This document shows, in pieces, positions 16,570 to 22,434 of a DNA stretch of 22,434 nt. Both the position numbers and the translations under genes were made by a program. Numbering within the stretch: the first letter of the stretch is position 1; each line of letters starts with the position of its first letter. Under the pieces are notes generated by a model. The model was not told the origin of the DNA, ran no database searches, and saw only the letters and a list, made by a program, of their open reading frames with translations. The stretch is from Flavobacterium psychrophilum (GTDB taxonomy: Bacteria > Bacteroidota > Bacteroidia > Flavobacteriales > Flavobacteriaceae): assembly GCA_945905915.1 (NCBI GenBank), contig CAMDQL010000023.1:1-22434 (forward strand). Reading direction: 5' to 3'.

Positions 16570-19110
16570 TTATTTAGGTTTCATTGCATTTTCAATACGC
16601 GCAACCAAATCATTTAAGTGAAATTTTGTTAAACGATCTGTAGAAACAGTACTTGCTTTTTTCAATTGTGCTTTCAATTCCACCAATTGTCCTTTAGCAA
16701 TAGATGGAATATCGGTATCTAAAACACTAATTCTTTTTCCATCAAAATTTCCAGTAGCGGTTTTATCAGCTAAGGCAACATCAATAACTCTACTTACAAA
16801 TACTTTTTGAAGATTTCTTCTGTACATATAAATAGCAGCATTCGATTTTAATTCTGAGAAAATACCTCTTCTTAAATCTGAAATTAATTCATCAACTGAA
16901 TAATTGGCTTTATTTAAAGATGAAGTTTCTATTAATCGAACCAATCTATCATTTGATAATAAACTTGAAAGTGTTGCGTCTTGCATACTCTTAATCGCAT
17001 CCACACCAACATCGCCTTTTATTTTAGAAATGATATTTTGATTTAATAACCAAGTTGGCGTTTTAAACAATTGCTCATTTAAGAAAGCTACTGCTTCATT
17101 TTGAATTGCTGAAGGTGTAACTTCATAAGCATTTCCTGCCATATCATAGGTTTTAGGGTTTTCATAAACACCACCTACGTTTTTAGTTACGTGCCCCATA
17201 TATCTTCTAAACTGTCCAACTAACGAATTATATAATCCTTCTAATTCTGAATAGTCTTCTCCGTTTTCTTTACTCCATTCCGTTAGATTAGGCAAAATTC
17301 TTTTCAAATTTTTAATTCCATAAGCTGAAGCTTTCATAGAATTATCTCCTAAATCTTCAGTTTGATAACGTGGATCGTATGGATTTGTTTCTGTACCAAA
17401 CCATAGTCTTCTGTCTTTGTAAGCGTCTTTTGTCATTTCATTTAACAATGCTTTTTCCACTTTTTCATCGGCAGCATCTTTAAAATATGAATACCCCCAT
17501 TTGATTGCCCATTTGTCATAATCTCCAATTCTTGGAAATAAATCTTTTACATTATCTTCTGGTTGTGCTACATAGTTGAAACGTGCATAATCCATAATTG
17601 ATGATGTATGTCCGTTTTTCTTTTGGAACTCGGCATTTCTTAACATTTCTACTGGAGTAGCATTACTTGCTCCCATATTATGACGTAATCCAAGCGTATG
17701 TCCAACTTCGTGAGCTGCCACAAAACGAATTAATTCGCCCATTAATTTGTCATCCAATTTTTTATGTCTTGCATTTGGGTCTACTGCAGCCGTTTGAATT
17801 AAATACCAATCGCGTAATAAACTCATAATATTGTGGTACCAACCAATATGACTTTCCATAATTTCACCCGTTCTTGGGTCGTGAACATTAGGTCCGTACG
17901 CATTTTGAATTTCTGCAGCAAAATATCTTAATACAGAAAAACGTGCATCTTCTAAACTCATAGTTGGATCGTTTTCTGGCCAATATTCACCACGAATGGC
18001 GTTTTTCCATCCTGCAAATTCAAATGCAGCTTGCCAATCGTAAATACCTTGTTTGATAAACGGTTTCCATTTATCTGGTGTAGCAGGGTCTAAATAATAA
18101 ACAATTGGTTGTTTAGGTTCAATTAATTCTCCATTTTTTTGTTTTTGAGCATCTTCTTCATTTTTTGGTTCTAAACGCCATCTAACAGCAAAAACATCAG
18201 TATCTGCTTTTTGAGAATCTTCTTCAAAAACATCGTATCCGTTGGCAAAATATCCTACTCTTTTATCGAAGGTTCTTTTACGCATTGGATTTTCTGGTAA
18301 TAAAATAAATGATGTATTTAATTCCATAGTCACAACACCCGCATCAAGAGCAGCTGGAAAATCAACACCAATTTTAGGAGTTGGATTTCTTGAAATTTGA
18401 GGTGCTACAGTTGTAAACGTTTTTGTAGTTCTAATTTCCGTGTTGATTGGAAAACTTTTTATAAATTGAATAAACGATTTATCTTTTTGAAACGCCTGAA
18501 TGCTTAACATTTGCTTGTTAATTGAATTCAAAGAAAACGTTTGTAAATCAGCATCAAAAGCCGCGTTCATATCGATTACGCTTGCAATATTGTTTTTTCC
18601 AGTTTCGTCTTTTTTATAAGCCAAAATATCATAAATACCGATAATTGGGTCGGCACTAGAATTTTTTACTGACTTTGTAATTGGTTTATCTTCATCTGGA
18701 GTTGTAATTACATACGTAATTGAACGTAAAATGATGGTATTATTTTGCCCTTTTTCAAAACGAACAACTTGTCTGTTAATTTCTTCTCCACCAAAAATTC
18801 CTCCTCCAGCTGGCGTTTTAGAATATCTGGTAATGGTCATAATTTCTTTACCAATTAAAGCATCAGAAATTTCAAAAAGATATTTTTCGCCTACTTTATG
18901 AACATCAATTAGACCTTTTTGCGTAACGGCTGTAGAATCAATTACTTTTTTGTATGGTTTTGGTTCTTTTTTAGCCTCTGGTTTTTTAGAATCAGCAGAA
19001 GCAGCTTCAGTTGTAGGTTTCTTCTTGGTATCATTCTTTTTTTGAGCTATTAAACTGTTAGAAAAAAATAAAATACAAAAACAACCTACTAGTGTTAAAT
19101 GTTTTATCAT
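16570..19110 (-). CDS. Secreted zinc-dependent metalloprotease (DUF5117/DUF5118 metzincin-like)
   Basis: The product is 846 aa. A signal peptide (residues 1-22, ending NSLIAQ) is followed by a low-complexity Lys/Pro/Glu stretch (24-56), so it is probably periplasmic or outer-membrane associated. The region from about 60 to 300 matches the N-terminal DUF5118 and DUF5117 modules usual in this family (SDALIGKEIMTITRYSKTP, VGYFANGYDV). The zinc motif is the complete metzincin form HEVGHTLGLRH at 467-477, with catalytic E468 and ligands H467, H471 and H477. SIMDY (504-508) is the likely Met-turn. A long helical C-terminal region follows. The substrate is unknown. The ATG at 19110 follows a perfect -7 box; the gene is monocistronic. 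Confidence 0.92.
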   Translation of the reverse strand: MIKHLTLVGCFCILFFSNSLIAQKKNDTKKKPTTEAASADSKKPEAKKEPKPYKKVIDSTAVTQKGLIDVHKVGEKYLFEISDALIGKEIMTITRYSKTPAGGGIFGGEEINRQVVRFEKGQNNTIILRSITYVITTPDEDKPITKSVKNSSADPIIGIYDILAYKKDETGKNNIASVIDMNAAFDADLQTFSLNSINKQMLSIQAFQKDKSFIQFIKSFPINTEIRTTKTFTTVAPQISRNPTPKIGVDFPAALDAGVVTMELNTSFILLPENPMRKRTFDKRVGYFANGYDVFEEDSQKADTDVFAVRWRLEPKNEEDAQKQKNGELIEPKQPIVYYLDPATPDKWKPFIKQGIYDWQAAFEFAGWKNAIRGEYWPENDPTMSLEDARFSVLRYFAAEIQNAYGPNVHDPRTGEIMESHIGWYHNIMSLLRDWYLIQTAAVDPNARHKKLDDKLMGELIRFVAAHEVGHTLGLRHNMGASNATPVEMLRNAEFQKKNGHTSSIMDYARFNYVAQPEDNVKDLFPRIGDYDKWAIKWGYSYFKDAADEKVEKALLNEMTKDAYKDRRLWFGTETNPYDPRYQTEDLGDNSMKASAYGIKNLKRILPNLTEWSKENGEDYSELEGLYNSLVGQFRRYMGHVTKNVGGVYENPKTYDMAGNAYEVTPSAIQNEAVAFLNEQLFKTPTWLLNQNIISKIKGDVGVDAIKSMQDATLSSLLSNDRLVRLIETSSLNKANYSVDELISDLRRGIFSELKSNAAIYMYRRNLQKVFVSRVIDVALADKTATGNFDGKRISVLDTDIPSIAKGQLVELKAQLKKASTVSTDRLTKFHLNDLVARIENAMKPK

Positions 19111-19134
19111 TAGTTTTATATTTGATTAATTTTC

Positions 19135-19142
19135 CAAATATA
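19135..19142 (-). promoter_or_regulatory. -7 promoter box of the metalloprotease gene
   Basis: TATATTTG on the - strand, an exact consensus match 25 bp upstream of the ATG at 19110. Confidence 0.7.
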
Positions 19143-19210
19143 AATTTTATTATTTAAAACATTTCGTTTTGCATCAATTTTTAACATCTGTTTCTATATT
19201 ATTTTAAATG

Positions 19211-19233
19211 ATAATATGCATGCATAGTATTAT
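19211..19233. promoter_or_regulatory. Near-perfect palindrome, candidate operator
   Basis: Twenty-three bases centred on TGCATGCA, with ATAATA to the left and TATTAT to the right; apart from a short AG/T interruption on the right arm the two halves are reverse complements. It overlies the -33 region of the promoter at 19241-19248, where a bound dimer would block or position RNA polymerase. Confidence 0.5.
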
Positions 19234-19240
19234 TTTTTTA

Positions 19241-19248
19241 TATATTTG
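19241..19248 (+). promoter_or_regulatory. -7 promoter box of the nitronate monooxygenase-like gene
   Basis: TATATTTG, exact consensus. Its last three bases (TTG at 19246) could be read as an in-frame start codon, but the promoter overlap makes ATG at 19264 the realistic start, leaving a leader of about 9 nt. Confidence 0.7.
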
Positions 19249-19263
19249 AAAAAAAACTTAACC

Positions 19264-20214
19264 ATGCAAAAACAATTGCTAACGTCTCTTTTAAATATTA
19301 CACATCCCGTAATTATGGCTCCAATGTTTTTAGTATCCAATACAAAAATGGTTATTGAAGGTATGAAAAGTGGTGTTGCAGGATGTATTCCAGCTTTAAA
19401 TTATAGAACTTTAGACGAACTTAAATATTCTATTCATGAATTGAAGGCAGCCAAAGTGCCTGGTGGTAGTTTTGGTTACAATTTAATTGTGAATAAATCC
19501 AATGTAAAGTATAAAGATCAACTTCGAGTGTTATGCGAAGAAGGGGTTGATTTTATCATTACATCTTTAGGTTCGCCCGAAGAAACCATTAACGAGGCTC
19601 ATAAAGTAGGTATCAAAGTTTTTTGCGATGTCACCGATTTAGCCTTTGCTCAAAAAGTTGAAAGTTTAGGTGCCGATGCTTTAATTGCGGTCAATAATCT
19701 AGCGGGAGGGCATCGAGGAAATTTAGATCCAGAAACTTTAATTAAGGAACTGAATGAAAACACATCGCTGCCTGTAATTTCTGCAGGTGGAGTAGGTAAT
19801 AAGTCCGATTTAGATAAAATGATCAGCTATGGAGCTGTTGGAGTTTCTGTCGGAAGTCCTTTTATAGCTTCCATCGAATCTGATGTTTCTCAAGAATATA
19901 AACAAGCCTGCGTTGATTATGGCGCAAATGATATTGTAATGACCGAACGTATCTCAGGAACACCTTGTACAGTAATTAACACACCTTATGTTCAAAAAGT
20001 AGGAACAAAACAAACTTGGTTAGAAACGGTATTGAATAAGAATAAAGTCCTAAAAAAATGGGTCAAAATGATTCGTTTTTACATAGGTATGAAAGCTACA
20101 GAAAAAGCTGCTACTCAAGTAACTTACAAAACCGTTTGGGTAGCGGGTCCAACCATTGAAAATACAAAGGATATTTTACCAGTTAAGTATATTGTTAGTA
20201 ATTTGGTTTCGTAA
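19264..20214 (+). CDS. Nitronate monooxygenase-like FMN oxidoreductase (NPD family)
   Basis: TIM-barrel FMN enzyme of the 2-nitropropane dioxygenase / nitronate monooxygenase family, which also includes FabK-type enoyl-ACP reductases; the substrate here is not determined. The 316 aa contain an N-terminal HPVIMAPMFLVSN (14-26), the family motif AGGHRG with the likely catalytic His (about 147-152), the phosphate-binding ISAGGVGN (about 173-180) and GAVGVSVGSPFIAS (about 190-203). A Lys-rich amphipathic region occurs near 255-280 (KVLKKWVKMIRF). The frame could begin at TTG 19246, but that lies inside the -7 box, so ATG 19264 was chosen. The stop is one base from the convergent gene's stop. Confidence 0.88.
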   Translation: MQKQLLTSLLNITHPVIMAPMFLVSNTKMVIEGMKSGVAGCIPALNYRTLDELKYSIHELKAAKVPGGSFGYNLIVNKSNVKYKDQLRVLCEEGVDFIITSLGSPEETINEAHKVGIKVFCDVTDLAFAQKVESLGADALIAVNNLAGGHRGNLDPETLIKELNENTSLPVISAGGVGNKSDLDKMISYGAVGVSVGSPFIASIESDVSQEYKQACVDYGANDIVMTERISGTPCTVINTPYVQKVGTKQTWLETVLNKNKVLKKWVKMIRFYIGMKATEKAATQVTYKTVWVAGPTIENTKDILPVKYIVSNLVS

Positions 20215-20215
20215 T

Positions 20216-21259
20216 TTATTCAATTACAATTTCAAAGGTTTTATCCCAATTTTTACCCGTAACAAAATACGTTTTTGTTGCAGGATTGTAGGCAATTCCA
20301 TTAAACGCATCAAGTTCGGGATGTTGTGTTACTTTAGTTTTTAAATCGGCACAATTAATTATATTTTCTACCGCACCTGTCTTTGGATTGATAACTGCTA
20401 TAGCATCTTTTTGATAGATATTGGCCCAAATTTTTCCATTAATCCATTCCATTTCATTAACAGCGTCAATTTTTGAACCAGCAGTGTAAACACTAATGTA
20501 ATCAATTACTTTTAAAGTAACTGGATCTAAAGTGTAAATTTTCTCAGAACCATCACTCATGTATAATTTTTCACCATCATTAGTAATACCCCATCCTTCG
20601 GTTTCAAACGAAAAAGTTTTTTCTAGTTTAAACGTTTTTGCATCATAAATAAAACCTGTTTTTTCTTTCCAAGTTAATTGATAGATTTTGTCTTTTAAAA
20701 CCGTAATACCTTCACCAAAAAAGTTATCCTCCAATTTAATTTGCTCAGTAACTGTACCCGTCTTGTAATCGGTCTTTCTTAATGTTGATTCTTTATATTG
20801 CCCTGTTCCTTCTAATAGTACTCCGTTGTAAAACTCAAAACCTTGAGTATAAGCATTAATATCATGCGGATAGGTATTAATAATTTTGTAATTCAAAATT
20901 GTAGGCTCTACACTGGCATATATTGAAAAACTACTCAGAATATCAATGCTTTTTCCTTCAAAATATACTAAAGCTTTTATGGTTTGGTTTCCTAATTTCT
21001 GATTTTTTAATGCAAACGGTAATTTTTCATTTCCTTTTACTGCACCTGATTTTAGGCCATTAATGTAATAAACTACTGAATCAATGGTTTTATTTTCTTT
21101 GTTCTGAAGCACTAGATCAATGCTTTCCTCAAGTTTAAGTATTGGTTTTATCGAAGAATTTTCAATTGAAAATAAATTTTTTAATGCATTTTCATCCTCT
21201 TTACATGAAATTGAAATTATACCTAATGCAATGAAAGCGAATAGCTTAAGTTTTAACAT
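20216..21259 (-). CDS. Lipoprotein glutaminyl-peptide cyclotransferase (plant/papaya type)
   Basis: Converts N-terminal glutamine of peptides to pyroglutamate. The 347 aa begin with a lipoprotein signal (MLKLKLFAFIALGIISISC) with the modified Cys at 19, followed by the acidic KEDEN. Residues 20-130 form an extra N-terminal domain, possibly Ig-like. The five-bladed propeller of the PF05096 family follows, with its signatures YPHDINAYTQGFEF, EGTGQYKESTLRK, EGWGITNDGEKLYMSDGS, NEMEWINGKIWANIY and NGIAYNPATKTYFVTGKNWDKTFEI. Bacterial relatives are often lipoproteins like this. The ATG at 21259 lies about 14 nt after the predicted transcript start. It is divergent from ffs. Confidence 0.92.
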   Translation of the reverse strand: MLKLKLFAFIALGIISISCKEDENALKNLFSIENSSIKPILKLEESIDLVLQNKENKTIDSVVYYINGLKSGAVKGNEKLPFALKNQKLGNQTIKALVYFEGKSIDILSSFSIYASVEPTILNYKIINTYPHDINAYTQGFEFYNGVLLEGTGQYKESTLRKTDYKTGTVTEQIKLEDNFFGEGITVLKDKIYQLTWKEKTGFIYDAKTFKLEKTFSFETEGWGITNDGEKLYMSDGSEKIYTLDPVTLKVIDYISVYTAGSKIDAVNEMEWINGKIWANIYQKDAIAVINPKTGAVENIINCADLKTKVTQHPELDAFNGIAYNPATKTYFVTGKNWDKTFEIVIE

Positions 21260-21279
21260 GTTTAAAATATTTTATAAGG

Positions 21280-21309
21280 TAAATATACAATGATTTTTTA
21301 TACCTACAA
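21280..21309 (-). promoter_or_regulatory. Promoter of the glutaminyl cyclotransferase gene
   Basis: On the - strand TTG (complement of 21307-21309), a 19-bp spacer, then TATATTTA (complement of 21280-21287). It differs from TAnnTTTG only in the last base and has the same TTG-N19 spacing as the ffs promoter. Confidence 0.6.
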
Positions 21310-21315
21310 TTACCC

Positions 21316-21345
21316 TTGTAAAAATATAAAAAGATTGTATATTTG
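21316..21345 (+). promoter_or_regulatory. Promoter of the SRP RNA gene
   Basis: TTG (21316-21318), 19-bp spacer, TATATTTG (21338-21345): a complete Bacteroidetes -33/-7 promoter, placing the transcript start at about 21349-21352, right at the 5' end of the RNA. Confidence 0.85.
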
Positions 21346-21349
21346 CACC

Positions 21350-21443
21350 GGCAAGTCCTACACGACCAGCTCCTGCAGACTCCTCCAGGGTGGGAACACA
21401 GCAAAGGTATGTGGTTGTAGCGGTGCGATGTAGGTCGCTTGCC
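21350..21443 (+). ncRNA. ffs: 4.5S signal recognition particle RNA (small bacterial SRP RNA)
   Basis: RNA of the signal recognition particle; with Ffh it targets nascent membrane and secreted proteins to FtsY and SecYEG. The ends pair as GGCAAG (21350-21355) / CTTGCC (21438-21443), continued by CCTACA / TGTAGG. The apical domain IV reads CAGG-GTG-GGAA-CAC-AGCA (21386-21403): the GGAA tetraloop on a 3-bp stem closed by the Ffh-binding asymmetric loop (CAGG / AGCA), the same layout as E. coli CAGG-TCC-GGAA-GGA-AGCA. Only the stem bases differ and they still pair. At about 94 nt it is the short form without an Alu domain. It has its own promoter and is followed by ATTTTTT and a second hairpin. 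The exact ends are inferred from pairing. Confidence 0.93.
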
Positions 21444-21455
21444 ATTTTTTAATGC

Positions 21456-21477
21456 ATCTCCTTAGGGAGATTTTTTT
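21456..21477 (+). terminator. Terminator downstream of ffs
   Basis: Stem ATCTCC (21456-21461) / GGAGAT (21466-21471), loop TTAG, then a T-run to 21477. The SRP RNA closing stem followed by six Ts (21445-21450) may itself terminate or mark the processed 3' end. Confidence 0.8.
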
Positions 21478-21493
21478 ATGCCTAAAAGTTTCT

Positions 21494-21501
21494 TATCTTC
21501 G
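21494..21501 (+). promoter_or_regulatory. Possible -7 box of the SDR gene
   Basis: TATCTTCG differs from TAnnTTTG at one base and lies 17 bp before the ATG at 21519. No clear -33 element. Confidence 0.4.
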
Positions 21502-21518
21502 TATCATAATCATTCAAC

Positions 21519-22322
21519 ATGAAAAAAGTAGTATTAATTACGGGTGGTTCTTCTGGAATAGGTAAATCTATTGGCGAGTATCTGCATAACAATGGATTCA
21601 TAGTATATGGAACGAGTAGAAACCCCGAAAAGGTTACTCATTCAATATTTCCATTGATTGCATTAGATGTTCGTAATAAAGAAAGTATTATATCTAGTGT
21701 GACTGAAATCGTGCACAAAGAAGGCCAATTAGATGTTGTAATAAATAATGCGGGTGTTGGTATTACGGGGCCAATTGAAGAAATTCCAACAGAAGAAATC
21801 CTAAATAATTTTGAAACTAATCTATTTGGGCCTATCGAAGTAATGAAGGCGGTTTTACCTCAAATGCGAAATCAAAACTCGGGTTTAATTATTAATATTA
21901 CTTCAATTGCAGGGTATATGGGTTTGCCTTATCGGGGAATTTATTCCGCATCAAAAGGGGCTTTGGAACTAATTACAGAAGCATTACGAATGGAAGTAAA
22001 GTCATTCGGTATCCAAATTACAAATGTTGCTCCAGGCGATTTTGCTACAAACATTGCAGCAGGACGTTATCATGCGCCGGTTATTAAAGGTTCTGCATAT
22101 GAAGTACCTTATGGAACTACCTTAAAGGAAATGGATTCGCACGTTGATAGTGGTAGTAATCCAAACGAAATGGCAGCAGCAATTCATGCAATTATACAAA
22201 CCAAAAGCCCTAAAGTACATTATAAGGTAGGTGCTTTCATGCAAAAGTTTTCGATCGTTTTAAAACGCTTACTTCCTGATTTAGTGTATGAAAAAATGTT
22301 GATGAATCATTATAAGTTGTAA
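21519..22322 (+). CDS. Short-chain dehydrogenase/reductase (classical SDR)
   Basis: NAD(P)-dependent oxidoreductase with a Rossmann fold; the substrate is unknown. The 267 aa carry the cofactor motif TGGSSGIG (8-15), NNAG (76-79), and the catalytic S129, Y142 and K146 in YSASK. Arg at 34 (GTSRNPEK) after the second strand suggests a preference for NADP(H). The C-terminal part (VHYKVGAFMQKFSIVLKRLLPD) resembles SDRs acting on lipid-like or steroid-like substrates, which is only suggestive. ATG at 21519 directly precedes KKVVLITGG. The stop abuts the stop of the convergent gene at 22323 with no base between. Confidence 0.93.
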   Translation: MKKVVLITGGSSGIGKSIGEYLHNNGFIVYGTSRNPEKVTHSIFPLIALDVRNKESIISSVTEIVHKEGQLDVVINNAGVGITGPIEEIPTEEILNNFETNLFGPIEVMKAVLPQMRNQNSGLIINITSIAGYMGLPYRGIYSASKGALELITEALRMEVKSFGIQITNVAPGDFATNIAAGRYHAPVIKGSAYEVPYGTTLKEMDSHVDSGSNPNEMAAAIHAIIQTKSPKVHYKVGAFMQKFSIVLKRLLPDLVYEKMLMNHYKL

Positions 22323-22434
22323 TTACTTTTTAAACATTTTTAAAATAACTATCGCATGCGGAAAAGTTATTGAAGCTAAAAATGAAAAAAATAAAGCATC
22401 AAAAATAATAAGATCTTTAGCTGCATAGTATAAT
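22323..22434 (-). CDS. C-terminal end of a membrane protein, possibly Brp/Blh-type beta-carotene dioxygenase (partial)
   Basis: Reading leftward from 22433 gives 36 residues, LYYAAKDLIIFDALFFSFLASITFPHAIVI and then LKMFKK, ending in TAA at 22325-22323. The rest lies beyond the window. A hydrophobic helix is followed by FPHAIV near the C-terminus and a Lys-rich end. Brp/Blh proteins, which cleave beta-carotene to retinal, end in a similar helix with a conserved (L/F)PH, so this is my best guess, but 36 residues cannot prove it. The stop touches the SDR stop directly, which supports a real convergent gene rather than a chance frame. Confidence 0.6.
   Translation of the reverse strand, partial: LYYAAKDLIIFDALFFSFLASITFPHAIVILKMFKK

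Noticed and set aside
19246..19263. TTG start for the nitronate monooxygenase-like gene
   Set aside because: This TTG is the last part of the perfect TATATTTG promoter box; ATG at 19264 fits better.
22344..22381. Inverted repeat AATAACT / AGTTATT as a terminator for the SDR gene
   Set aside because: No T-run follows on the + strand, and the sequence is coding for the convergent gene; probably chance in AT-rich DNA.
1..22434. Mobile elements, CRISPR arrays, tRNAs or defence systems
   Set aside because: Reading both strands, I found no transposase, integrase, spaced direct-repeat array, tRNA cloverleaf or defence-type domain; all long frames are explained by housekeeping or single accessory genes.

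Overview
The window looks like a chromosomal housekeeping segment from a member of the Bacteroidetes, most likely Flavobacterium or a close relative in the Flavobacteriaceae. The DNA is AT-rich. There are no Shine-Dalgarno leaders. Gene after gene is preceded by the Bacteroidetes -7 box TAnnTTTG, and two of these have a TTG 19 bp upstream. The protein families (DUF5117-type metzincin, short RluA-like synthase, Flavobacterium-style PabB/TilS/DsbD) fit the same group. I see no insertion sequence, prophage, CRISPR array, tRNA or rRNA.

Left part (1-7586, all + strand): the 3' part of a dihydrolipoyl dehydrogenase gene ends at a strong terminator. A tight three-gene run follows: pabB (folate/PABA synthesis), tilS (tRNA-Ile lysidine synthesis) and dsbD (reductant transfer across the inner membrane), with gaps of 4 bp and then a 1-base overlap. 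A second terminator and a clear promoter lead into yifB/comM. Two short GC-richer repeat-like sequences occur here, one after lpdA and one inside pabB.

Middle part (7855-12814): a leftward operon panB - RluA-like pseudouridine synthase - multi-pass membrane protein of unknown role diverges from a small secreted NTF2-like protein and the Kup potassium transporter.

Right part (12845-22434): leftward sdaA (serine deaminase) diverges from dnaK. The dnaK upstream region has evenly spaced TGTCA/TGACA half-sites and a -24/-12 (sigma-54-like) motif instead of the usual -7 box. This is the most interesting regulatory feature in the window. dnaK ends tail to tail with a large secreted zinc metalloprotease, with back-to-back terminators between them. 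A nitronate monooxygenase-like gene then meets a lipoprotein glutaminyl cyclotransferase tail to tail with one base between stops. The 4.5S SRP RNA (ffs) follows with its own promoter and terminators, then an SDR oxidoreductase. The last 112 bp hold the C-terminal end of a leftward membrane-protein gene whose ending resembles Brp/Blh-type carotene dioxygenases.

Several genes appear to start at TTG (pabB, the RluA-like gene). For others (tilS, the membrane protein, the nitronate monooxygenase) a longer frame exists but the internal ATG is better supported. I did not find a multi-gene defence or other exotic system here. The findings are mainly regulatory and structural.
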